NCBI RefSeq assembly: GCF_003268675.1
Contig: NZ_CP029378.1
Span: 7,254,001 to 7,318,000, forward strand
Length of the DNA: 64,000 nucleotides
Direction: 5' to 3'
DNA from: Streptomyces bacillaris
GTDB lineage: Bacteria > Actinomycetota > Actinomycetes > Streptomycetales > Streptomycetaceae
The notes below the pieces were generated by a model, which saw nothing but the letters and a program-made list of their open reading frames with translations, did not search any database and had not been told where the DNA came from. Shown here piece after piece: positions 1-8,183 of this stretch; position 1 is the stretch's first letter; every line of letters starts with the position of its first letter. Made by a program: the position numbers and the translations under genes.

Positions 1-2
1 AG

Positions 3-320
3 CCGATCGAGCCCGAGAGCCTGCGCCACGACCTCGCCGTCAAGATCCGGGGCGCCGCCTTCGACGACCCGGCCGCCCTGGTCCGCGAGGTCGAGCGCCA
101 CCGTCAGGCCCACCGCGACCGCCTCGCCCACTATCTGGCGGGGGAGTCACGCGACTTCACCGGGCCCGAGGCGCCCGCACCCCTCGACCCGGGCCAGGAA
201 CTCCAGCACGTGGTGCTGCGCGGCGGCATCGCGTACGAGCGCATGACGATCGCCTGGCTCGACGACGTACTCGACACCCTGCACCGACTGGCCGGTCCAC
301 CGCCGGGCCCCGCCGCCTGA
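3..320 (+). CDS. PadR-family transcriptional regulator, C-terminal part
   Basis: Only the last 105 residues are in the window; the 5' end lies upstream. The visible part is a helical dimerisation domain of the Vir_act_alpha_C type that follows the winged helix in PadR regulators. Its signs are the start PIEPESLRHDLAVKIRGAAF, the charged helix REVERHRQAHRDRLAHY and a closing helix GIAYERMTIAWLDDVLDTL. PadR proteins repress nearby genes in response to small ligands. The next gene, an acyl-CoA dehydrogenase, begins 100 bases downstream in the same direction, so it is a plausible target or operon partner. The DNA-binding domain cannot be inspected, so the family call rests on the C-terminal pattern alone. 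Confidence 0.7.
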   Translation, partial: PIEPESLRHDLAVKIRGAAFDDPAALVREVERHRQAHRDRLAHYLAGESRDFTGPEAPAPLDPGQELQHVVLRGGIAYERMTIAWLDDVLDTLHRLAGPPPGPAA

Positions 321-420
321 CGGCACCGGCCGCCACCCCCGTACCTCTCCAACTCCTGCGTACCACCGAAGAACCCACCAACCCACCACCCTCAACCCTC
401 CCTCCCGGAAGGCGATCTCC

Positions 421-2145
421 ATGGCCGAGTCCGCGTCCCTCCTCTTCAACCCGCGCACCTACGACCCCGAGCACTTCGACCCGGAGACCCGCAGGCTGCT
501 GCGCGCCACCGTCGACTGGTTCGAGGAGCGGGGCAAGCGCCGGCTGATCGAGGACTACCGCTCCCGCGCCTGGCTCGGTGACTTCCTCGCCTTCGCCGCG
601 AAGGAGGGCCTGTTCGCCACCTTCCTCACCCCGGCCGCCGCCGCGAAGGAGCAGGACCAGCGCTGGGACACCGCCCGGATCGCCGCCCTCAACGAGATCT
701 TCGGGTTCTACGGCCTCGACTACTGGTACGCCTGGCAGGTGACCATCCTCGGCCTCGGCCCGGTCTGGCAGAGCGACAACGCCGAGGCGCGCGCCCGGGC
801 AGCCGAACTCCTCGCCCAGGGTGAGGTGTTCGCCTTCGGTCTCTCCGAGAAGACCCACGGCGCCGACATCTACTCCACCGACATGCTGCTGACCCCCGAC
901 GGCGACGGCGGCTTCCTGGCCTCCGGCTCCAAGTACTACATCGGCAACGGCAACGCCGCCGGTCTGGTCTCCGTCTTCGGCCGCCGCACCGACGTCGAGG
1001 GCCCCGACGGCTATGTCTTCTTCGCCGCCGACAGCCGCCACGACGCCTACCACCTGGTGAAGAACGTCGTCGACTCCTCCAAGTACGTCAGCGAGTTCCG
1101 CCTCGCCGACTACCCGGTCGCGCCCGCTGACATCCTGCACACCGGCCGTGCCGCCTTCGACGCCGCGCTGAACACCGTCAACGTCGGCAAGTTCAACCTC
1201 TGCACCGCCTCGATCGGCATCTGCGAGCACGCGATGTACGAGGCCGTCACCCACGCCAGCAACCGCATCCTCTACGGCCGCCCCGTCACCGCCTTCCCGC
1301 ACGTGCGCCGCGAGCTGACCGACGCCTACGTCCGGCTCGTCGGGATGAAGCTCTTCAGCGACCGTGCCGTCGACTACTTCCGCTCCGCAGGCCCCGACGA
1401 CCGCCGCTACCTCCTCTTCAACCCGATGACGAAGATGAAGGTGACCACGGAGGGCGAGAAGGTCATCGACCTGATGTGGGACGTCATCGCGGCCAAGGGC
1501 TTCGAGAAGGACAACTACTTCGCCCAGGCCGCGATCGAGATCCGGGGCCTGCCGAAGCTGGAGGGCACGGTCCACGTCAACCTCGCGCTGATCCTCAAGT
1601 TCATGCGCAACCACCTGCTGAACCCCGCCGACTACCCGGCCGTCCCCTCCCGTCTGGACGCGGCCGACGACGCGTTCCTCTTCCAGCAGGGTCCGGCGCG
1701 TGGTCTCGGCTCCGTACGCTTCCACGACTGGCGCCCCGCCTTCGACGCGTACGCGGAGATCCCCAACGTCGCCCGGTTCCGCGAGCAGGCCGACGCCCTG
1801 TGCGCCTTCGTCGAGACCGCCGCCCCCGACGAGGAGCAGAGCCGCGACCTGGACCTCCTCCTCGCCGTCGGCCAGCTCTTCGCCCTCGTCGTCCACGGCC
1901 AGCTCATCCTGGAGCAGGCCCGTCTCACCGGCCTGGACGAGGACCTGCTGGACGAGCTGTTCGCCGTCCTCGTGCGCGACTTCTCCGCGCACGCCGTCGA
2001 GCTGCACGGCAAGGACTCCGCCACCCGGGCGCAGCAGGAGTGGGCGCTCGGCGCCGTACGGCGTCCCGTCGTCGACGCCGAGCGTTCGGCCCGGATCTGG
2101 GGGCGTGTGGAGGCGCTGTCGGGGGCGTACGAGATGGCCGAATAG
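421..2145 (+). CDS. Acyl-CoA dehydrogenase family flavoprotein
   Basis: A 574-residue cytoplasmic FAD enzyme expected to oxidise an acyl-CoA to its 2,3-enoyl-CoA and pass electrons to electron-transfer flavoprotein. The central part carries the fold's substrate and FAD signatures (FGLSEKTHGADIYSTDM, then SGSKYYIGNGNAAGLVSVF) and the helical C-terminal half contains KMKVTTEGEKVIDLMWDVIAAKGF. It is longer than the usual 380-residue enzymes, with an extra C-terminal helical domain of about 150 residues as in large acyl-CoA dehydrogenases. ATG at 421 follows a purine-rich GGAAGGCG site. The gene ends 21 bases from a convergent IclR-type regulator. The natural substrate cannot be read from the sequence. 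Confidence 0.85.
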   Translation: MAESASLLFNPRTYDPEHFDPETRRLLRATVDWFEERGKRRLIEDYRSRAWLGDFLAFAAKEGLFATFLTPAAAAKEQDQRWDTARIAALNEIFGFYGLDYWYAWQVTILGLGPVWQSDNAEARARAAELLAQGEVFAFGLSEKTHGADIYSTDMLLTPDGDGGFLASGSKYYIGNGNAAGLVSVFGRRTDVEGPDGYVFFAADSRHDAYHLVKNVVDSSKYVSEFRLADYPVAPADILHTGRAAFDAALNTVNVGKFNLCTASIGICEHAMYEAVTHASNRILYGRPVTAFPHVRRELTDAYVRLVGMKLFSDRAVDYFRSAGPDDRRYLLFNPMTKMKVTTEGEKVIDLMWDVIAAKGFEKDNYFAQAAIEIRGLPKLEGTVHVNLALILKFMRNHLLNPADYPAVPSRLDAADDAFLFQQGPARGLGSVRFHDWRPAFDAYAEIPNVARFREQADALCAFVETAAPDEEQSRDLDLLLAVGQLFALVVHGQLILEQARLTGLDEDLLDELFAVLVRDFSAHAVELHGKDSATRAQQEWALGAVRRPVVDAERSARIWGRVEALSGAYEMAE

Positions 2146-2166
2146 GCCCCCGGACGAGCCCCGGGC

Positions 2167-2925
2167 TCACTCCGGGATCGTCAGCCGGCGGGTGACGCGC
2201 AGCGCCGAGGACAGGAGCTGGTCCTTGACCTCGCTGGTCCGGTACATCCGGTCCGAGCGGAAGGAGATGCCGAGCGAGCCGACCTGGTCGCCGCAGTACA
2301 CGCGTACGGCGACACAGGTCGTGCCGCGGCGGTACTCCTCCCGGTCCCGGGCCAGCGGGGCCATCGGCGGGGAGTCCAGCTCCCGGATCAGCTCTTCGCG
2401 GCGGGTGATGGTGTGGGACGTGAGGTCGGCCAGGGGGTGGCGGGAGAGGTAGTTGGCGCGGGCCTCCTCGTCCAGCCCGCCCAGCACGCTCTTGCCCAGG
2501 GCCGTGGCGTGCCCGGCGTCCTCGAAGCCGACCCAGAGGTCGACGCGGGGCGCCCGGGGGCTGTCGACGATCTGGAGGACCCGGATCTCCCCCTCGTCGT
2601 ACAGCGTCAGGTACGCGGCGGCGGAGAGGCGGTCGCGCAGGGAGGTCAGCAGGGGGCGCAAGCGCTCGGCCCAGGTGGCGTCACCGGGTGCGGTGAGCGG
2701 GGGCGTGCCCTGGTCGGCCAGGGTGTACGCCCCGTCGCCCAGCTCCCGCAGATAGCCGTCCTCGACCAGCGCCCGCAGGTGCTCCTCGGCCACGGGCCGC
2801 GGCAGCTCGGCCTCCCGGGCCAGCTGCTCCGCCGGCGCGCCAGTGGGGTGCGCCCCCGCGGACTCCAGCAACCGGAGGTCCCGCCGGACGGATACGGAAG
2901 CCTCGGGGCCGGCCTGGTCACCCAT
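2167..2925 (-). CDS. IclR-family transcriptional regulator
   Basis: A 252-residue one-component regulator. The N-terminal winged helix spans about residues 15-75 (LRLLESAGAHPTGAPAEQLAREAELPRPVAEEHLRALVEDGYL). The C-terminal effector-binding domain includes GKSVLGGLDEEARANYLSRHPLADLTSHT and GSLGISFRSDRMYRT. I place the start at ATG 2925, preceded by GGTGGC; the longer open frame upstream is proline/arginine-rich and does not look like regulator sequence. It converges with the acyl-CoA dehydrogenase and is followed by the ceramidase on the same strand; either could be its target. The ligand is unknown. Confidence 0.85.
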   Translation of the reverse strand: MGDQAGPEASVSVRRDLRLLESAGAHPTGAPAEQLAREAELPRPVAEEHLRALVEDGYLRELGDGAYTLADQGTPPLTAPGDATWAERLRPLLTSLRDRLSAAAYLTLYDEGEIRVLQIVDSPRAPRVDLWVGFEDAGHATALGKSVLGGLDEEARANYLSRHPLADLTSHTITRREELIRELDSPPMAPLARDREEYRRGTTCVAVRVYCGDQVGSLGISFRSDRMYRTSEVKDQLLSSALRVTRRLTIPE

Positions 2926-3049
2926 GCCACCAGCATGGACCCGGCACCGGGGTGCGGCATCTCGGGTGCGGAATCCTGTGGTGGGCGGGCACCCCGGCGG
3001 CCCGGGGCGGCCGCCCACCGCCTTGTCTCACCCGGTCACCCGCCTCGTC

Positions 3050-5149
3050 TCACCCGGTCACGGTGAACGTGGAGGACGTGCCCGTGAACGGGGTGATCCT
3101 CCCCAGCAGGTTCTTCGCGTCCCCGTGGTGCACGATCCGGTAGGTGCCGGGTGCGGTGTCCGCCCCGATCCTCCAGGTGACCGTGGCCTTCGACGTCCCC
3201 GTCAGCCCGTTGAGCCGGGTCCAGCGGTACGTGGTCTCCCAGTCGCCGTCGTCCAGCACCCGGGTCCACCGTCCGTCGGCCTCCAGGCGCTGGACCTCCA
3301 GGAGCGTGCCGCCCCGGCGGAGGTTGTTCTTGGGGTGGCCGGTGGCGAACTCGACGGTGGCCGTGGAGCCGCGGGCGTACGAGGAGGCCGGGCCGGTCAG
3401 CACCGAACCGAACGACTTGCCCAGCGGCGGGTTGTCGTAGACCACGCCCGTCTGGAACGTGAACTGCCGGGCCGACTCGTCCGGCGGCAGCGTGCCCCGC
3501 TCCACCGGGGTGCCCTGGCGCAGGGCGGCCGCGACCCGTGCGTACTCCTGCTGGTAGGCCGGGAGCGTGTGGCGGCCGTAGAGGGTGGAGCCGCCCTCGT
3601 AGTTCTGGGTGTCGTACTCCTCCGGCGTCGTCACGTACTGGCTGTAGGCGTTCGCGTACCCCTGGAGCAGCACCCGCTCCAGCGGGACTCCCAGCTCCTG
3701 CGCCACGGTACGGCGGACCCGCAGCCCGGCGGTGATCGTGAACTCACCCGGCCCCGCCACCAGGTACAGCTCCCCGATCCGCATGATCTGGAGCGGCAGG
3801 ATTTTCGGGGTCACCGGATGGACGTTGCTCAGCAGCCCCGTCGGGATCAGGCTCGCCTTGGGGTACTGGCAGGTGGCCAGCCAGGACGGGGTGTCGATGC
3901 GCAGCGCGTCGATGATGCCGGCGACCGGGGTGCGCATGCCCTCCTCGAAGCCCGGGATCGCCGGGCCGTCCTCCACACTGCCCGCGAGCGTGGAGGCGCC
4001 CACGACGGCCGGACAGGTCCGCTGCTCCTTGCCGTCGGTCGTGTACTCACCGCGTACGGTGACGTTCTCCATGTCGACATAGGTGAGGCGGGCGTCGACC
4101 CCGCCGGTCACCGGCCGCGCACCGGCGTACACCTCGCGTGCCTTGTCGAGCTGGCGCTCACCGATGATCCGCGCGTTCTCGAACTCGTCCTCGGTGGGCC
4201 CCGATCCGGGCTTCAGATTGAGGTTGGGGGACATGTCACCGGCGTTGGTGTTGGGGAACGCGGCGACGAATCCGGGGGTGTTGTCGAGATAGCGCACGCC
4301 TTCGTGGCCGTGCTCCCAGGCGTAGGAGGCATAGCCCTTGTTGTCCGGGCTGATCAGCGTGTTCTTGTTGGTGATCGAGGTGTTGTGGGTGGCGAACCAG
4401 CTGATCGCGCCCGCGTCCGTGGAGCCCTGCCGGAACCGCAGCACGGTCATCGCCGGGTCGATCCCGCCGGGGAAGGCCGCCCGGTCGGCCGCCGGATTGC
4501 GGTCGAAGGCATCCCGGGAACGGTTGACGCTGGCGTTGGTGAGGGTGCCGGTGCCCAGGCTGATGGAGCCGGGCTTCAGATCGTCGTGCGCCTTGGCCAC
4601 GGACTCCGCGATGCCGTCGACAATCGCCCGGTAGGTGCCGTTCTGGAAGCCGAGCACGGAGAGGTTGTACGCCACGTGGTGGGAGTAGCCGCCGGGGCCG
4701 GAGTGGGTGTGGGTGGCGGAGAGCAGGACGTTCTCCTCCCCGTACAGGCTGCCGTACCGCTCCTGGAGGCGGGCGAGGACGCCCTGCCGCACCGACTGGA
4801 AGATCATCGCCAGGTCGGCGTTGACATAGACCACGCGCTTGCCGCTCGCCCGGTCCACCACGACGTACGCGCGCGACCGCTGGCGCTGGTGGATGCCGGA
4901 CGTCTTCTGGTCGAAGCTGGAGTAGCCCATCATCCCGGTCTCGGCGGCCTCCCCGGTGACATCGGCGATGCCGCGCCCGACGAGGTACTCCGCTTCGGCG
5001 GTGGCGGCCTGCGAGGCCGGTGTGGTCTGCGAAGCCGAGGCGGCCGCGGGGGAGGGGGCGCCGAGCGTGACGGCTCCCAGGGCGGCGGCGAGCGTGAGGG
5101 CGGCGAACCTGCGGCGGGAGCGCGGGGAGGGGGCGGGGGACGGTGGCAT
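3050..5149 (-). CDS. Secreted neutral/alkaline ceramidase
   Basis: A 699-residue exoenzyme that hydrolyses the N-acyl bond of ceramides to sphingosine and fatty acid. A signal peptide occupies about residues 1-38 (Arg-rich start, hydrophobic LTLAAALGAVTLG, cleavage after AAA-SA). The catalytic domain shows the family's metal region ATHTHSGPGG (145-154), THNTS (about 254-258) and GDMSPN (304-309), whose serine is the nucleophile in studied neutral ceramidases. The C-terminal 150 residues form the immunoglobulin-like domain usual for the family. A strong AGGAGG lies 5 bases before ATG 5149. Length matches known bacterial ceramidases. It probably attacks eukaryotic sphingolipids in soil, because Streptomyces is not known to rely on them. 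Confidence 0.92.
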   Translation of the reverse strand: MPPSPAPSPRSRRRFAALTLAAALGAVTLGAPSPAAASASQTTPASQAATAEAEYLVGRGIADVTGEAAETGMMGYSSFDQKTSGIHQRQRSRAYVVVDRASGKRVVYVNADLAMIFQSVRQGVLARLQERYGSLYGEENVLLSATHTHSGPGGYSHHVAYNLSVLGFQNGTYRAIVDGIAESVAKAHDDLKPGSISLGTGTLTNASVNRSRDAFDRNPAADRAAFPGGIDPAMTVLRFRQGSTDAGAISWFATHNTSITNKNTLISPDNKGYASYAWEHGHEGVRYLDNTPGFVAAFPNTNAGDMSPNLNLKPGSGPTEDEFENARIIGERQLDKAREVYAGARPVTGGVDARLTYVDMENVTVRGEYTTDGKEQRTCPAVVGASTLAGSVEDGPAIPGFEEGMRTPVAGIIDALRIDTPSWLATCQYPKASLIPTGLLSNVHPVTPKILPLQIMRIGELYLVAGPGEFTITAGLRVRRTVAQELGVPLERVLLQGYANAYSQYVTTPEEYDTQNYEGGSTLYGRHTLPAYQQEYARVAAALRQGTPVERGTLPPDESARQFTFQTGVVYDNPPLGKSFGSVLTGPASSYARGSTATVEFATGHPKNNLRRGGTLLEVQRLEADGRWTRVLDDGDWETTYRWTRLNGLTGTSKATVTWRIGADTAPGTYRIVHHGDAKNLLGRITPFTGTSSTFTVTG

Positions 5150-5236
5150 CGGACCTCCTGGGGCGGGAGACGTGCGGGACCCCGGGGCCCGGTCGGCGGC
5201 TCACCGACATCGGCGGGACCCGGAGCGCTGCCCCGA

Positions 5237-5276
5237 CGGTAGAGCGGTGTGACCTGTGCCGCATAGATCTCTACCG
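5237..5276. promoter_or_regulatory. Inverted pair of 8-bp half-sites upstream of the ceramidase
   Basis: CGGTAGAG (5237-5244) and its exact complement CTCTACCG (5269-5276) are separated by 24 bases, about three helical turns centre to centre, and lie 90-130 bases upstream of the ceramidase start. This fits a dimer-of-dimers regulator site. I cannot name the regulator; the IclR protein two genes away is one candidate. Confidence 0.35.
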
Positions 5277-5342
5277 GTCAGTAAATGAGCATTCCTCAGA
5301 AACCGCGCCCGGCCTGGTGTGTTGTGCCCCTGAAGGCGGAGA

Positions 5343-5396
5343 ATGCGCTCCACGCACGCGATGCGTTCCGCTCGGACGATGCGCTCCGCTCAGGCG
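5343..5396. repeat. 18-bp imperfect tandem repeat (3 copies) across the stop codon of the molybdopterin oxidoreductase
   Basis: Three copies of ATGCGCTCCGCTCGGACG-like units start at 5343, 5361 and 5379. The last copy covers the TGA of the minus-strand oxidoreductase gene (5390-5392), so the array grew from, or into, the gene's 3' end. Similar arrays sit at other gene ends in this window. Confidence 0.6.
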
Positions 5397-7705
5397 GCGG
5401 GCGCGATCGTCACCTTCACATGCTTCATGATCGGCTGGTCGCTCTGCGTGCTGTAGTCGCCCAGCGCGCACAGCACGTTCATCTCCGGCATGTACCCGGC
5501 CGCGCAGCCCCGCGGAATGTCGTACGGGATCGCCAGATAGCCCTTCAGACTGCGGTGGCTGCCGTCCCTCGCCGTACTCGTGATGTCGACCGGACCGAGG
5601 TCGGTGATACCGCGTTCGCGCATGTCGGCCCGGTTCATGAAGACGAGCGTGCGCAGGTTCTCGATGCCCCGGTAGCGGTCGTTGTCGGAGTAGATGGTGG
5701 TGTTCCACTGGTCGTGGGAGCGCATGGTGCCCAGCGCCAGCGTCCCGGCCTCCGGCACCACGTCCGGCAGGGCGGCGGCGGAGAACTCGGCGCGCCCGGA
5801 CGGGGTGAGGAAGACCAGCTCCCGCGCGGGCTGCCGTATCCGGAAGCCCAGCGGCAGCCGCACCCGGCGGTTGAAGTCCTCGAACCCGTCCAGGGCCTTG
5901 GCCATGGTGTCGCGGATGCGGTCGTAGTCCTCGACGTACCAGTGCCAGGGCGTCCCGCTCTCCGGCAGGGCGGCGCGGGCCATCCCGGCGACGATGGCCG
6001 GTTCGGAGAGCAGATGCGGGGAGGCCGGGCGCTTCATGCCCACCGACAGATGCACCATGCTCATCGAGTCCTCGACCGACGTGGACTGCACCCCCTTGCG
6101 CTGGTGGTCCTTCTCGGTCCGGCCCAGACACGGCAGGATGAGGGCCCGGCGGCCATGGACGAGATGGCTCCGGTTCAGCTTGGTGCTCACCTGGACGGTG
6201 AGGTCGCAGGAGCGCAGCGCCTCGAAGGTGACCGGGGTGTCCGGGGCGGCCATCGCGAAGTTGCCGCCCATCGCCACGAAGACCTTCACCTCACCGCGCC
6301 GCATCGCCTCGATCGTGCCGACGGTGTCGAGACCGTGCTCCCGGGGCGGGGTGATCCCGCAGGCAGCGGCCAGCCGGTCCAGGAACGCGTCGCCGGGCCG
6401 GTGGTCGATCCCGCAGGTCCTGTTCCCCTGGACGTTGCTGTGTCCGCGTACGGGGGAGGGGCCCGCGCCCTCACGGCCCAGGTTGCCGCGGAGCAGCAGC
6501 AGGTTCACGATCTCCCGTACGGTGTCGACGCCGTGCTCGTGCTGGGTGACCCCCAGGCACCAGCTCACGATCGAGCGGTCCGCCTCCCCGTACACCCGCG
6601 CCGCCTCGAGGATGTCGTCCCGGCCCAGCCCCGACTGTCGCTCGATCTCCTCCCACGGCGTCGCCTCGCAGAGCGCCCGGTACTCCTCGAACCCGGTGGT
6701 GTGCCGGTCGATGAACTCCCGGTCCAGCGCCCTGGGATCGGACGCCGACCGCTCCAGGACCGCCTTCGCCATGCCCCGCAGCAGTGCCATGTCCCCGCCG
6801 ATGCGCGGCTGGAGGTTGAGCGAGCTGGTCGGCGTCGACTTGAAGAGCGCCATGTCCAGGAAGGCGTGCGGCACGATGGTGCGGGTGGCGGCCGCCTCCA
6901 CGAGCGGGTTGATGTGCACGATCCGCGCGCCCCGCCGGTGGGCCTCCGAGAGCGCCGTGAGCATCCGGGGCGCGTTGGAGGCCGCGTTGACCCCCAGGAT
7001 GAACAGCGCGTCGGCGCTCTCCCAGTCCTTGAGGCCGACCGTGCCCTTCCCCGTACCGAGCGATGCCGTCAGCGCCCGGCCGCTGGCCTCGTGGCACATG
7101 TTGGAGCAGTCCGGCAGGTTGTTGGTGCCCAGTTCGCGGGCCATCAGCTGGTAGAGGAACGTGGCCTCGTTCCCGAGCCGGCCGGAGGTGTAGAACGCCG
7201 CCCGGTTCGGGTCGTCCAGCTCGCGCAGCGCGGAGCCGACGACCTCGAACGCGTCCTTCCAGCTGATCGGTACGTAGTGGTCCGAGTCCGGGTCGTAGAC
7301 CATCGGCTCGGTCAGCCGCCCCTGGTTCTCCAGGTCGTAGTCGCTCCACCCGGACAGCTCGGTCACCGAGTGCGCGGCGAAGAACTCCCGCCCCACCCGC
7401 TTCCGGGTCATCTCCCAGGTGACGTGCTTGATCCCGTTCTCGCAGATGTCCAGGTGCAGGCCCTTGAGGTCGTCCGGCCAGGCGCACCCCGGGCAGTCGA
7501 AGCCGCCGTCCTCGTGGTTCATCTTCAGGATCGCCCGCGGACCGTCCACCGGGGACCGCTCACGCGCCAGGAACCGGATCACGCTCTCCGCCGCGCCCCA
7601 CCCGGCGGCGGGGTGGTGGTAGGGGCGGAACCGGGGCTCGCCCTCGGGGACGGGGCCTACCGGGGCTTCCGGGGCCTGCTGCTGATCGTCGTGGTCGGTG
7701 CTCAC
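5390..7705 (-). CDS. FdhF/YdeP-family molybdopterin oxidoreductase
   Basis: A 771-residue cytoplasmic protein of the DMSO reductase superfamily, the group often labelled formate dehydrogenase-like alpha subunit or YdeP. After a short tail comes FDCPGCAWPDD (Cys71 and Cys74), typical of this group, then molybdopterin-binding segments such as FYTSGRLGNEATFLYQLMAR and MCHEASGRALTASLGTGKG. The C-terminal dinucleotide-binding domain holds TMRSHDQWNTTIYSDNDRYRG. No separate Fe-S or membrane subunit gene is adjacent, as usual for YdeP-like proteins. I choose GTG 7705 because GGAAGGG precedes it by about 8 bases and the extra upstream frame is low-complexity. Electron partner and substrate are unknown; formate oxidation should not be assumed. 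E. coli YdeP is linked to acid resistance. Confidence 0.9.
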   Translation of the reverse strand: MSTDHDDQQQAPEAPVGPVPEGEPRFRPYHHPAAGWGAAESVIRFLARERSPVDGPRAILKMNHEDGGFDCPGCAWPDDLKGLHLDICENGIKHVTWEMTRKRVGREFFAAHSVTELSGWSDYDLENQGRLTEPMVYDPDSDHYVPISWKDAFEVVGSALRELDDPNRAAFYTSGRLGNEATFLYQLMARELGTNNLPDCSNMCHEASGRALTASLGTGKGTVGLKDWESADALFILGVNAASNAPRMLTALSEAHRRGARIVHINPLVEAAATRTIVPHAFLDMALFKSTPTSSLNLQPRIGGDMALLRGMAKAVLERSASDPRALDREFIDRHTTGFEEYRALCEATPWEEIERQSGLGRDDILEAARVYGEADRSIVSWCLGVTQHEHGVDTVREIVNLLLLRGNLGREGAGPSPVRGHSNVQGNRTCGIDHRPGDAFLDRLAAACGITPPREHGLDTVGTIEAMRRGEVKVFVAMGGNFAMAAPDTPVTFEALRSCDLTVQVSTKLNRSHLVHGRRALILPCLGRTEKDHQRKGVQSTSVEDSMSMVHLSVGMKRPASPHLLSEPAIVAGMARAALPESGTPWHWYVEDYDRIRDTMAKALDGFEDFNRRVRLPLGFRIRQPARELVFLTPSGRAEFSAAALPDVVPEAGTLALGTMRSHDQWNTTIYSDNDRYRGIENLRTLVFMNRADMRERGITDLGPVDITSTARDGSHRSLKGYLAIPYDIPRGCAAGYMPEMNVLCALGDYSTQSDQPIMKHVKVTIAPAA

Positions 7706-7822
7706 GGTCTCGGCCCTTCCACCAGGGGTGCATGGGGCAAAGCGGACTCCTTGGCAGGCTATGCAGGGGGCTCCCCGTACGCCACCCGGCCGGTGGCGGG
7801 ATGCGGAGCGCGGGGCGGGGGC

Positions 7823-8167
7823 GTGGGATGCGGACGTGGGGCGGGCCACGCCGCCGCGGCCACCGCCCTCTGCGGGGTCTTCACCGCCTGGGCCTCGCTC
7901 CACCTGATGTACGCCACCCGGTACGCGTACCTCTACTACGTTCCCACCGAGGGCGGGATCGACTTCAACTCCCAGGACAGCCCGAAGTACGTCGACTTCC
8001 TCTACTTCAGCTACAACCTCGGCATGACCTACCAGGTCTCCGACACCGACGTCTCCAGCTCCGCCATCCGCGCGGTCACGCTCCGGCACTGCCTGCTGTC
8101 GTACGTGTTCGGCGCCAGCATCCTCGCCACCACCATCAACCTCGTCACCGGGATCGTCACGGGGTGA
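7823..8167 (+). pseudogene. 5'-truncated DUF1345 membrane protein remnant
   Basis: The last 114 codons of an otherwise missing gene. The translation keeps the conserved second half of DUF1345 proteins: YATRYAYLYYVPTEGGIDF, YVDFLYFSYNLGMTYQVSDT and a final membrane helix near SYVFGASILATTINLVTGIV. Family members are usually a little over 200 residues with several more N-terminal membrane helices; nothing like these is found upstream, where the DNA soon becomes the start region of the divergent oxidoreductase. The only in-frame start before the homology is GTG 7823, with no clear ribosome site. The stop codon is normal. A 5' deletion is the simplest reading; a functional short protein is less likely. 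Confidence 0.75.
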
Positions 8168-8183
8168 CGGGCCCCGCCGCCGT

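Noticed and set aside
157..2007. 616-codon open frame opposite the acyl-CoA dehydrogenase
   Set aside because: A mirror of high-GC codon bias; its translation is Val/Gly/Glu-rich without any domain, while the plus-strand gene is a clear enzyme.
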